The position numbers and the translations under genes were made by a program. Below, piece by piece: positions 13,849 to 20,870 of a stretch of 24,939 nucleotides of DNA. The stretch spans positions 1 to 24,939 of the forward strand of contig JBJOGJ010000027.1 of assembly GCA_046048295.1 (NCBI GenBank). The letters run 5' to 3'. The notes beneath the pieces are model-generated. The model ran no database searches, was not told the DNA's origin, and saw only the letters and a list, made by a program, of their open reading frames with translations. Origin of the DNA: CBDCWA01 sp046048295. GTDB taxonomy: Bacteria; Pseudomonadota; Alphaproteobacteria; Rhizobiales; Hyphomicrobiaceae. Numbering within the stretch: the first letter of the stretch is position 1; every line of letters starts with the position of its first letter.

Positions 13849-15231
13849 ATGACCGACCAGCAGGCGCCTGCGGGCGCGTACGATCCGAATACGTACAAGC
13901 TTCTCACCTTCCACGATGCGCGCCAGAAGTTCCTCGAGGGAACGGATACGCCGCGCGCCTACCTCGAGCGCTGTCTCGAGCAGATCGAGAAACTCGAACC
14001 ACAAGTGAAGGCGTGGGCCTATCTCAACACTGAGCCGGCGCGGAAGGCCGCGGACGAGTCGACGGCGCGGTACAAGGCGGGCAAGCCGCTGTCGGTGGTC
14101 GATGGCATGCCGCTCGGGATCAAGGACCTGTTCGAAACGGCGGACATGCCGACGGAGTTCAACTCGGACCTGTTTCGCGGCAACCAGCCGATCCGCGATG
14201 CGGCGGCGGTCTACTTCCTGCGCAAGGGTGGTGCCGTCATGCTCGGCAAGACGGTGACGATCTGCCTCGGTGGCGGCGATCCGGCGGAGACACGCAACCC
14301 GTTCGATACGCGGCGGACGCCGGGCGGCTCGTCGTCGGGCTCGGCGGCGGGCGTTGCGGCACGGATGATCCCGTCCTCGCTCGGCACGCACGGGCGCGGA
14401 TCGACGATCCGGCCGTCGAGCTTCTGCGGCGTCTACGGCATCAAGCCGACGTTCGGGTCGATCAACCGGCAGGGCTCGTTTTCGGCGGCGCACAGCATGG
14501 ACCATGTGGGCGTGCTGGCCGGCTCGTTCTCCGATATGTGGATCACGGCGCGGTATGCCGCGAAGTACGCGGGCGGCGATCCCGGTCATCCCGGCCTCTA
14601 TGGTTCGCTCACGCCGCCGAAGCCACGGAAGCCAGCGCGGCTCATCCGGCTCGACATGGCGGGCTGGGCGGTGGCGGACGACGAGGCGAAGGATCAGCTC
14701 GAGCGGATGATCGCGAGCCTCGAGAAGGCGGGCGTCGAGATCTATACGCGCAAGGACGACCCGGCCATCGAAGCCTACGAGCAGGCGCTCGCGAAGACGC
14801 CGCAGCTGTGGGCGGCGCTCTACCGCTTCGAGATGCGCTGGCCGCTCTATCAGTATCGCGATCATGACGTGACGAAGCTGCCGCCACGGCTACTGGCGGG
14901 GCTGTCGGAAGGGGACAGGACCTCGCAGGAGAGCTACCGGCAGGCGCTGGTCGACCGGGACCACCTGAAGGCGATGCACGAGGAACTGGCGCTCAGGGCG
15001 GATGGCTTCATAACGCTATCGGCACCCGGAGCGGGGCCGATCGGCATGGACCAGGGGAGCGCGATATTCAACGAGGCGTCCTCTATTCTCGGCGCTCCTG
15101 CCATCAGCGTCCCGGTACTAACGTCGGAGAAGATGCCGCTGGGGCTGCAGCTACTCGGGCCGTGGCACGGCGACGAGCGGCTGACCGCAGTCGCGCGGTG
15201 GATCGCGGAAGAGCACGTTCGAGGCTCGTAG
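13849..15231 (+). CDS. Amidase-signature family hydrolase
   Basis: A 460-residue amidase-signature enzyme. The Ser-cisSer-Lys triad is readable: Lys92 (MPLGIKDLFET), Ser161 in GGSSSGSAAG, and nucleophile Ser185 in GTHGRGSTIRPSSFCG, with the 24-residue Ser-Ser spacing of fatty acid amide hydrolase. The nucleophile loop has His and Arg where GTDTGGS is more usual, so substrate specificity may differ from standard family members. AAGGAGA precedes the ATG at 13849 with suitable spacing; an in-frame ATG at 13774 would place a basic non-conserved stretch in front. It is the last gene of the plus-strand unit and ends just before a terminator. Likely role: release of a carboxylate from an aromatic or aliphatic amide feeding the pathway. 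The exact amide is unknown. Confidence 0.92.
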   Translation: MTDQQAPAGAYDPNTYKLLTFHDARQKFLEGTDTPRAYLERCLEQIEKLEPQVKAWAYLNTEPARKAADESTARYKAGKPLSVVDGMPLGIKDLFETADMPTEFNSDLFRGNQPIRDAAAVYFLRKGGAVMLGKTVTICLGGGDPAETRNPFDTRRTPGGSSSGSAAGVAARMIPSSLGTHGRGSTIRPSSFCGVYGIKPTFGSINRQGSFSAAHSMDHVGVLAGSFSDMWITARYAAKYAGGDPGHPGLYGSLTPPKPRKPARLIRLDMAGWAVADDEAKDQLERMIASLEKAGVEIYTRKDDPAIEAYEQALAKTPQLWAALYRFEMRWPLYQYRDHDVTKLPPRLLAGLSEGDRTSQESYRQALVDRDHLKAMHEELALRADGFITLSAPGAGPIGMDQGSAIFNEASSILGAPAISVPVLTSEKMPLGLQLLGPWHGDERLTAVARWIAEEHVRGS

Positions 15232-15254
15232 GCGAAGTCCGCAACTCGGGCGAG

Positions 15255-15285
15255 AGCCGGCCTCAACGGGCCGGCTATTTCTTTT
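15255..15285 (+). terminator. Intrinsic terminator after the amidase gene
   Basis: A perfect 8-bp stem AGCCGGCC (15255-15262)/GGCCGGCT (15269-15276) with a six-base loop is followed by ATTTCTTTT on the plus strand. It should end the long plus-strand unit. It overlaps the stop codon of the convergent MFS gene; on the minus strand there is no T-run, so it is a clear terminator only for plus-strand transcripts. Confidence 0.8.
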
Positions 15286-16558
15286 CGCCTTCGGCATAGG
15301 GGTCGATGAACTTGTCGCGGTGCAGGACAGCCATCGCCGCCAGGATCGCCATCAACAGGCCGGCAACCAGGAAGGGTGGACCCAGGCCGAAGATCTCGGC
15401 CAGAATGCCGATGACGAGCGCGCCTGCGGCCGGGACGGAGCGAAGGATGACGCCGTAAAGGCTCATGATCCTGCCGCGGATGCTGTCGTCGATCGAGGCG
15501 TGCAGCAGCGATTGGGTGCAGATGCCGTTCACGGTGAAGCTGTAGCCGAGGACAGCGAGCAGGATAAGGCCGAAGAAAAAGCTCTGGGTGATCGAGAACA
15601 GGATCGTCGCGGCGGCGAGGATCACAAGGTTCGAAATGAGCATGCCGGTCAGCTTCTGCGACGACTCCAGGCGGATGACTGCGTAACCGCCGAGCATGGC
15701 GCCGATGCCGTTGGCGGACGTCATCCAGGCGAGGCCCATGGCGTCCTGCTCGAAGACACGCGCGGCGAAGCCCGGCAGCATGTCCGTCACCGGGCGGACG
15801 AGAAGGCTCACGACGCAAAGCACGCCCATCAGCAGGCGAACGCCGGGGTCGGTCCAGACGAACCGCAGGCCTTCGACGATCTCGCTCGCCAACGCATGCT
15901 TGCCGCGCTGCCTCACCGGGCGGTCGATCTTCGGCACGTCTATCACCCAAAGTGCGTAGATGAACGCGAAGAAGCTCAGCACGTTCAGCGCGAATGCGAA
16001 GCCCGGACCGGACAACGCAATGGCAAGTCCCGCGATGGGGGGGCCGATGAAGCGGCCAGTATTAAAGTTGAGCGCGTTGATGGCGATGGCTGAGGGAAGC
16101 TCCTCGCGTGAGACGAGGCGCGGGATCAGCGACTGGCGTGCCGGCTGGTTGAGGGCCGAGAGTGCGCCTCGCAGAATGCCGAGGATGACCAGCAGCCAAA
16201 TGGTTATATTTCCGGTCAGGGTCAATATGCACAGGGCCAGGGCCTGGAACATGCGGGCGATCTGCGTCGATAGGCAGATCATGCGCGGGTCACCCCGGTC
16301 GGCGATGGCGCCGCCCAATGGGGCCATTATCAATGCCGGTGCAAGCTCAGCGAAAGCCACTATGCCGAGCCAGGCGGCGGAGTGGGTCAACTCCCAGGCG
16401 AGCCAGCCGGTGGCGACGCGCTGGATCCAGTTGCCGATCAGGGAGGCCAGGTCGCCCAAGGCGAAGATGCGGTAGTTGCGGGATTTGAAGAGGATCTGCA
16501 GCCGCTCGTAGGTGCTGCCTGGCGTGGTGGACTGTTTCCTGGTTCTGTCTTTGCTCAA
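15275..16558 (-). CDS. MFS transporter (MFS_3/EntS-like exporter family)
   Basis: A 427-residue integral membrane protein with about 12 hydrophobic segments. N-terminal SRNYRIFALGDLASLIGNW leads to QRVATGWLAWELT, then the A-loop GGAIADRGDPR between TM2 and TM3, and QPARQSLIPRLVSREELPSAIA, the signature of the enterobactin-exporter-like MFS_3 group. The second half has a GGYAVIRLE segment and a long loop before TM7. The start is TTG at 16556-16558, the only start codon between an upstream in-frame TGA and the conserved N-terminus; its ribosome site is weak. Likely an efflux pump for a hydrophobic metabolite or drug, but the family also includes uncharacterised permeases. It is divergent from the DM13 gene and convergent with the amidase. 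Confidence 0.9.
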   Translation of the reverse strand: MSKDRTRKQSTTPGSTYERLQILFKSRNYRIFALGDLASLIGNWIQRVATGWLAWELTHSAAWLGIVAFAELAPALIMAPLGGAIADRGDPRMICLSTQIARMFQALALCILTLTGNITIWLLVILGILRGALSALNQPARQSLIPRLVSREELPSAIAINALNFNTGRFIGPPIAGLAIALSGPGFAFALNVLSFFAFIYALWVIDVPKIDRPVRQRGKHALASEIVEGLRFVWTDPGVRLLMGVLCVVSLLVRPVTDMLPGFAARVFEQDAMGLAWMTSANGIGAMLGGYAVIRLESSQKLTGMLISNLVILAAATILFSITQSFFFGLILLAVLGYSFTVNGICTQSLLHASIDDSIRGRIMSLYGVILRSVPAAGALVIGILAEIFGLGPPFLVAGLLMAILAAMAVLHRDKFIDPYAEGEKK

Positions 16559-16715
16559 TTCTGTCGCCCACGCAGTCGTTTCTCACGAACAGGTCGCGGA
16601 TTATTGTATAGCCGTGATTTCGTGAAGCCGCGATCCTGCGGTAATCAAAAGCCTGGCCAATCGGGAGGTGACCTAGCTTGGTCGTTCGGTTCAGGAATTG
16701 TCAACGGGGATACTG
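16559..16715. promoter_or_regulatory. Divergent intergenic region between the MFS and DM13 genes
   Basis: These 157 bases must hold promoters for both genes. The centre is locally A+T-richer (ATTATTGTATAG near 16600-16611), which could be part of a promoter core, but I cannot assign paired -35/-10 elements. AACGGGGA upstream of 16716 is the DM13 ribosome site. No small gene is visible. Confidence 0.4.
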
Positions 16716-17249
16716 ATGAATACAGCAAGTGGTGCGATCAAAAGGTCGGGCGGTGTGAATTGGCTACATGCTGCAGCGGCCTTTTTGTTCGGGGGATTTC
16801 TCGGCACGGGCTTCGGGGTGGCGGTCGGCTTTTTCCTGTTTCCCTTCGTGTTTCCACCGCCTCCTGCCATGGAGGAACTCACGGCAGCGGAGAAGACACG
16901 GGTGGTGGCGACGGGAACCTTCATCCATGCCAATCCATCAGACCCGATCCATTACGGCAAAGGAAGCGTGACCGTCTATGAGAGGACGGTTTTCCTCGAG
17001 AAGGACTTCGAGGTCGGGCCGGGGCCGAAATTCCATGTCTACCTCGTGCCGAAGGCGAAGGTTCGCTCGGAAGCGGATGTCACGAAGTCGATGTTCATCG
17101 ACCTTGGCCGGCTCAGGAGCTTCCAGGGCAGCCAGAAATATGCGATCCCGGAGGGTCTCGATCTGAAGAAGTACCCGTCAGTGGTCATCTGGTGCGAACA
17201 GTTCGGCGTGCTGATCTCGCCAGCAGACCTGAAGTTCGCCGGCACCTAG
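16716..17249 (+). CDS. Membrane-anchored DM13-domain protein
   Basis: A 177-residue protein. Residues about 17-46 form one glycine-rich transmembrane helix, followed by a proline hinge (FPPPPAMEEL) and a DM13 domain (about 66-170) reaching the C-terminus. DM13 features: GTFIHANPSDPIHYGKGSVTVYE, LEKDFEVGPGPKFHVYLV, FIDLGRLRSFQGSQKYAIP and SVVIWCEQFGVLIS with the single conserved Cys160. Family knowledge: DM13 is a beta-sandwich predicted to have a redox or electron-transfer role through that Cys; experimental data are few. ATG at 16716 is preferred over TTG at 16698 because AACGGGGA sits about 7 bases before it. The domain is expected on the periplasmic face. It ends overlapping the convergent YciI-like gene within a shared CTAG. 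Confidence 0.9.
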   Translation: MNTASGAIKRSGGVNWLHAAAAFLFGGFLGTGFGVAVGFFLFPFVFPPPPAMEELTAAEKTRVVATGTFIHANPSDPIHYGKGSVTVYERTVFLEKDFEVGPGPKFHVYLVPKAKVRSEADVTKSMFIDLGRLRSFQGSQKYAIPEGLDLKKYPSVVIWCEQFGVLISPADLKFAGT

Positions 17250-17635
17250 CAGAACAATGCTTTCTGGTCAGAGAGGGTTAGCGAGATGTTTATGCTGCCC
17301 TCGTTGACCCGCCAGGCGGCGAGCCGGTAGGTGCGATAGCCCTCTTTGGTGAACGGCTCGTCGTCGAGGATTTTTTCGGCGGCGGCGCGATTCTCGACGC
17401 GAAGAATGAACATCCCGTAGCCGTTGGGTTGTCCCGTTGCCTCGTCGATGAACGGCCCCGCCATCATCAGCTTGCCCGAAGCCTCGAGGGCCTTCACATA
17501 CTCGAAATGCAGGGCGCGGACGGCGCCGCGGTCGCCGGCCTTTTCGGTGGGCTCGAGAAAGGCGAGGTAGAACGTCTTGGACAGGAAAGCCTGCCGCATG
17601 CGGGCGACAGCCTCCTCGCTCGTTTCTTCCGTCAT
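17246..17635 (-). CDS. YciI-family protein
   Basis: A 129-residue protein of the YciI/dimeric alpha-beta barrel family. Recognisable segments are a FLSKTFYLAFLEP strand, ALHFEYVKALEASGKLMMAGPF with the conserved His-x(n)-Leu-x-Gly-Pro-Phe arrangement, GYGMFILRVENRAAAEKILDDEPF and the Arg-rich YRTYRLAAWRVNEG. The family includes small ring-cleavage-pathway isomerase or dehydrochlorinase-like proteins (TftG type), but most members lack a known activity. Two ATG codons are possible: the one at 17641 abuts GGGGAG with no spacing, while the one at 17635 sits 6 bases from it and is preferred. It converges with the DM13 gene (stops overlap by 3 bases) and diverges from the LigA-like gene. Confidence 0.82.
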   Translation of the reverse strand: MTEETSEEAVARMRQAFLSKTFYLAFLEPTEKAGDRGAVRALHFEYVKALEASGKLMMAGPFIDEATGQPNGYGMFILRVENRAAAEKILDDEPFTKEGYRTYRLAAWRVNEGSINISLTLSDQKALFC

Positions 17636-17840
17636 GGCCATCTCCCCGGTGCCGGCGCAAATTCCGTTTCGCTCGGCCTACTTATGGCATGGTGGAGGTG
17701 GGCCACACCACCCTTGCTCCAGCTTTTTGGTTTGCGATCCCGGAACGATTGCCTAAAACTGCCGGACGCCCCGCGCTGGTCGCGGAGGCTGTCGATGCAG
17801 GTAGGTTCGCCAGCATGCCAAGGGAGGCCAGACTTTCGAC
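17636..17840. promoter_or_regulatory. Divergent intergenic region upstream of the LigAB-like operon
   Basis: About 200 bases without a gene. It contains GGTGG (17697-17701) and CCACC (17708-17712) as an inverted pair around six bases, with another GGTGG at 17691-17695; this could be an operator but is short. A ribosome site AGGGAGG (17821-17827) precedes the LigA-like ATG with a long spacing of 13 bases. Promoter elements could not be assigned. Confidence 0.4.
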
Positions 17841-18092
17841 ATGAGTGCATATCAGCTGCAGAAGATGCTGCGCGACGTCAACCGGCTGCCGCCAGCGCGC
17901 GAGGCCTACTTCAAGTCGCCGGCGGAATTCGTCGCGAGGTACGATCTCAACGACGAGGAGCGACGCGCAGTGCTCGAGTTCGATGTCGGTACGCTGTACA
18001 GGCTCGGCGTACACGGTCTTATCCTCAGGCCGTTCACGCTGCTCCACAAGGTGCCGGAGCCCGACTATCTCAAAGCAATCAGGGGAGCCTGA
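17841..18092 (+). CDS. Small LigA-like subunit of a class III extradiol dioxygenase
   Basis: An 83-residue all-helical protein matching the LigA/CarBa-type small-subunit family (protocatechuate 4,5-dioxygenase alpha subunit fold). Key positions are YQLQKMLRDVNR, AYFKSPAEFVARYDL, EERRAVLEFDVGTLYRLGVHGLIL and a C-terminal LHKVPEPDYLK. Family knowledge: this subunit does not bind iron; it forms a lid over the active site of the large subunit. At 83 residues it is shorter than Sphingobium LigA (139). The stop TGA is separated by a single base from the ATG of the LigB-like gene, which fits equimolar, translationally coupled synthesis. First gene of a five-gene plus-strand run. Confidence 0.9.
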   Translation: MSAYQLQKMLRDVNRLPPAREAYFKSPAEFVARYDLNDEERRAVLEFDVGTLYRLGVHGLILRPFTLLHKVPEPDYLKAIRGA

Positions 18093-18093
18093 C

Positions 18094-18912
18094 ATGAGCA
18101 TCGTATTCGCATGCGCAGGAAGTCACGCTCCCGGTGTCACGGCGTGGACCGAAGCCGCGGCCAAGGAGCAGGTAGACGCCATCCACGGCGGCTACGCGCA
18201 GATGAAGCAGAAACTCGCCGCAGCCAACGTCGACACGCTGGTGCTTCTGACTTCGGAGCACTGGTGCAATTACTTCCTGGACCACATGGGGGCCTTCTCC
18301 ATCGGTCTCGCAGACCATTACGAGGGGCCGGTGGAGCCCTGGCTGAAGGTGGAGAAGCATCGCCTCAACGGCGACCCGGAGCTTGCCAAGGCCATACTCG
18401 AGAATGCCTACAGGCATGATTTCGAGCCGAACTTCGCGCACGAGATGATGCTCGACCACGGCACGATGGTGCCGATCCATTTCCTGCTACCGCGGCCCGA
18501 CATGTCAATCGTACCGATCATGTTCAATACGCTGGCGCCGCCGAGGCCGTCGCCCGCGCGCTGCCTCGCATTCGGCAAGGCGATCGGCGAAGTGCTCGCG
18601 AAGTCGGCCAAGCGGATCGGCATCGTCGCCACGGGCGGGCTTTCGCACGATCCCGGCGAAGTCGGGCACGGGATCATCGACCTCGAGTTCGACCGCAATT
18701 TCCTCCAGGCGATCGAGGCCGGCAATCTGGAACGGCTTGCCAGCTACAGCGATGGCGATCTCGCTGCCGCAGGGGGCGGCACACTGGAACTGCTCGCCTG
18801 GATTGCGCTTGCAGGTGCGCTCGGTGGGGCGAAGGCCAGGACGGTCGCATACGAGCCGGTGGTGGAGTGGGCTACCGGTATGGGGATCGTCGAATTCGAT
18901 CTCGCAGCCTGA
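18094..18912 (+). CDS. LigB-like catalytic subunit of a class III extradiol ring-cleavage dioxygenase
   Basis: A 272-residue Fe(II) dioxygenase of the LigB superfamily. Predicted iron ligands correspond to LigB His12, His61 and Glu242: His11 (GSHAPG), His56 (SEHW) and Glu232 (GGGTLELLAW). The acid-base His matching LigB His195 is His185 (GGLSHDPG). All catalytic positions are therefore intact. Family chemistry: meta cleavage of a catecholic ring with O2. Candidates include protocatechuate, gallate or other carboxylated catechols; the sequence does not decide. ATG at 18094 is supported by coupling to the LigA-like stop one base upstream. A hydrolase follows after 37 bases, suiting hydrolysis of the ring-fission product. 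The protein is cytoplasmic, with no signal peptide. Confidence 0.93.
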   Translation: MSIVFACAGSHAPGVTAWTEAAAKEQVDAIHGGYAQMKQKLAAANVDTLVLLTSEHWCNYFLDHMGAFSIGLADHYEGPVEPWLKVEKHRLNGDPELAKAILENAYRHDFEPNFAHEMMLDHGTMVPIHFLLPRPDMSIVPIMFNTLAPPRPSPARCLAFGKAIGEVLAKSAKRIGIVATGGLSHDPGEVGHGIIDLEFDRNFLQAIEAGNLERLASYSDGDLAAAGGGTLELLAWIALAGALGGAKARTVAYEPVVEWATGMGIVEFDLAA

Positions 18913-18949
18913 ACAGAATAAGCAAGGGTCGAATAACAGGGAGACGAGG

Positions 18950-19831
18950 ATGGAGGAAGAGGTCAGGTTCCAGTCGGAAGGGCTCAAGCTCGCAGGCGTG
19001 CTCAACGTGCCGGATGGACGGAAGGCGGGCGAGAGACTGCCGGTGTTCGTGATCGCGCACGGATTCGGCAGCCACAAGGGCGCCGGCAACGTGCTCTCGC
19101 TGGTGAAGATGCTCGGCGGTTGGGGCTATGCAACCTTGCGTTTCGACATGCGCGGTTGCGGGGAAAGCGAGGGGGAGCGGGGGCGTCTCATCTGCCTGGA
19201 GCAGGTGGCGGATACGCAGAGCGCCATCAGCTTCCTCGAGACGCGTGAGGAAATCGATCCGAAGCGCATCGCGCTGATCGGCTCGAGTTTCGGGGCGGCG
19301 GTGGTGCTCTACACCGGCGGCATCGACAAGCGGGTCGCGGCGGTCGTTTCGTCGGGCGGCTGGGGGCATGGCGAGCGCAAGTTCCGCGGCCAGCATCCGA
19401 CACCCGAGGCGTGGGAGAAGTTCACGGGCATCCTCGCAAAGGGCAAGGCGCACAAGGAGAAAACCGGCGAGAGCCTGTGGGTCGACCGCTACGACATCGT
19501 GCCCATTCCAGAGCACCTCCGGCACAACGTGCTCAAGGGGTCGATCGACGAGTTCCCGGTCGATACCGCGCAGAGCATGTACGACTTCCGTGCAGAGGAT
19601 GTGATTGCCGGGCTCTCGCCAAGGCCGCTCCTGCTGCTGCATTCCTCGGTGGATTCGGTGACACCTACGGAGCAGTCCATCGGGCTCTTCAATGCCGCAG
19701 GCAAGCCGAAGGACCTTCACTTCTTCAACGAGACGGACCATTTCATGTTTGCCGAAGGCAACACGCGGGTATTCAGCACGGTGAAGGCGTGGCTGGATAT
19801 GTATTTCCCGGTTAAGCCGGGAGCTGCGTGA
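18950..19831 (+). CDS. Alpha/beta hydrolase with dienelactone-hydrolase/X-Pro-like features
   Basis: A 293-residue alpha/beta hydrolase. The predicted triad is Ser113 (LIGSSFGA), Asp235 (HSSVDSVTP) and His264 (NETDHFMF). The oxyanion region is VIAHGFGSHKG and the DMRGCGESEG motif (66-75) is typical of serine hydrolases with short caps. It resembles peptidase S9/DLH-like hydrolases more than the enol-lactonase at 10693. ATG at 18950 follows AGGGAGA (18938-18944) with good spacing; upstream in-frame ATGs overlap the dioxygenase and are rejected. Placed directly after a LigAB-like pair, it is likely to hydrolyse a ring-fission product or an ester entering the pathway. The next gene starts 23 bases downstream. 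Confidence 0.88.
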   Translation: MEEEVRFQSEGLKLAGVLNVPDGRKAGERLPVFVIAHGFGSHKGAGNVLSLVKMLGGWGYATLRFDMRGCGESEGERGRLICLEQVADTQSAISFLETREEIDPKRIALIGSSFGAAVVLYTGGIDKRVAAVVSSGGWGHGERKFRGQHPTPEAWEKFTGILAKGKAHKEKTGESLWVDRYDIVPIPEHLRHNVLKGSIDEFPVDTAQSMYDFRAEDVIAGLSPRPLLLLHSSVDSVTPTEQSIGLFNAAGKPKDLHFFNETDHFMFAEGNTRVFSTVKAWLDMYFPVKPGAA

Positions 19832-19854
19832 AACTCGAACCCGGGTAGACGGTA

Positions 19855-20277
19855 ATGGAAAACTTCACGCCTTTGAGCGGGGCGGTCGGCGGGGCGCTGA
19901 TCGGGCTCGCGGCGGTGATCTTTGCGGCCACGACCGGCCGCATCGCGGGCATCAGCGGCATTGTCGGCAATGCGCTCGGCGCCAGGGTGGGCGACCTCGG
20001 CTGGCGGATCGCGTTTCTCGCGGGGCTCGTCGCCGCGCCATTGCTCATCGGCCTGGTGAGCGGTGCGTGGCCGGTCGTCGAGTTGCAGGCGTCGCTGCCC
20101 GTGCTCGTCGTTGCGGGTTTCATCGTGGGGCTCGGCACGCGGATCGGGAATGGATGCACGAGCGGGCATGGGGTGTGCGGGATCGGCCTCGGCTCGCCGC
20201 GCTCGATCGTTGCGACGGCAGTGTTCTTTAGCGCGGCGGTCCTGACGGTGTTCGTCGTCCGGCATCTGTTGAGCTGA
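19855..20277 (+). CDS. YeeE/YedE-family sulfur transporter, half-size (first member of pair)
   Basis: A 140-residue, four-helix membrane protein of the YeeE/YedE (Sulf_transp) family. The signature G-L-G-T-R-I-GNGCTSGHGVCG carries Cys101 and Cys108, matching the conserved Cys region of TsuA-type thiosulfate transporters. Helices are near residues 8-26, 52-70, 82-98 and 118-138. Family knowledge: half-size pairs (PmpA/PmpB-like) import or export sulfur species such as thiosulfate or polysulfide. A partner half follows 14 bases after its stop. The ribosome site is weak. The usual companions (rhodanese, persulfide dioxygenase, ArsR-type regulator) are absent; instead it follows a ring-cleavage operon by 23 bases. 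Confidence 0.92.
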   Translation: MENFTPLSGAVGGALIGLAAVIFAATTGRIAGISGIVGNALGARVGDLGWRIAFLAGLVAAPLLIGLVSGAWPVVELQASLPVLVVAGFIVGLGTRIGNGCTSGHGVCGIGLGSPRSIVATAVFFSAAVLTVFVVRHLLS

Positions 20278-20291
20278 AAGGGGCGCATCCA

Positions 20292-20702
20292 ATGGCACTC
20301 ATCTGGGCAAGCCTCGTCTCGGGACTGCTTTTCGGAGCCGGGCTTACGATCTCGCAAATGATCAATCCGGCCAAGGTGATCGGCTTTCTCGACTTCGCGG
20401 GCAACTGGGATCCGACGTTGGCGGTGGTGATGGGGGCTGCGCTCGCCGTTTCGGCCATCGGCTTCCGATTCGTGAAGCAGCTTGCCAACCCGCTCGCCGC
20501 GCACAACTTCCAGCTTCCGACACGGCGGGATATCGACTTCAACCTGATCGCTGGCGCAGTCCTGTTCGGTGTTGGTTGGGGGCTTGCAGGCTATTGTCCC
20601 GGGCCCGCGATCGCGGGGCTTGCGATGGGGATGTGGCAGATAGCGGCTTTTGTGGCGGCGATGATCGGCGGAATGCTGGCGGCAAAAGTCCTGCTTCGTT
20701 AA
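20292..20702 (+). CDS. YeeE/YedE-family sulfur transporter, half-size (second member of pair)
   Basis: A 136-residue, four-helix membrane protein, partner of the preceding gene. The LLFGAGLTISQMINPAKVIGF opening segment (split here as LLFGAGLTISQM and INPAKVIGFLD) and GWGLAGYCPGPAIAGL with Cys102 are the hallmarks of the DUF6691/YedE second half. Together the two halves reproduce the pseudo-symmetric arrangement of full-length YeeE. ATG at 20292 follows GAAAGGGGC. Last gene of the 17841-20702 run; a weak hairpin without a T-run follows at 20718-20739. Transport direction and sulfur species are not deducible. Confidence 0.9.
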   Translation: MALIWASLVSGLLFGAGLTISQMINPAKVIGFLDFAGNWDPTLAVVMGAALAVSAIGFRFVKQLANPLAAHNFQLPTRRDIDFNLIAGAVLFGVGWGLAGYCPGPAIAGLAMGMWQIAAFVAAMIGGMLAAKVLLR

Positions 20703-20870
20703 CTGACCGGAAAGTGTGACTGCCGTTACGATGGCGGTCGTCAACTCGATGCGCTTACACCTACCTGGGATGTGATTTGCTGTGATCGGGAACAATCCCT
20801 ATCTCAGATGTAAATTGTTGTTGCGAGAGGGGCGAAACGCCGACTCCCGCCGGACCCAAAGGCTCGAGAA
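20703..20870 (+). promoter_or_regulatory. Intergenic region with a weak 3' hairpin and a candidate promoter
   Basis: GACTGCC (20718-20724)/GGCGGTC (20733-20739) could form a 7-bp hairpin with one wobble but lacks a T-run. Further on, TTGCTG (20777-20782), a 17-base spacer and TATCTC (20800-20805) form a possible but weak sigma-70-like promoter. The same part holds a TGTGAT direct repeat (20771-20776 and 20781-20786) and an inverted AACAAT (20791-20796)/ATTGTT (20814-20819) pair, possible operator half-sites. This stretch is A+T-richer than its surroundings, supporting separate transcription of the next gene. Confidence 0.4.

Noticed and set aside
13762..14865. 367-codon open frame on the minus strand opposite the amidase
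   Set aside because: Arg-rich shadow frame of the amidase-signature gene.
20718..20739. Hairpin after the second YeeE/YedE gene as an intrinsic terminator
   Set aside because: Seven-bp stem with a wobble and no T-run; mentioned only within the intergenic entry.
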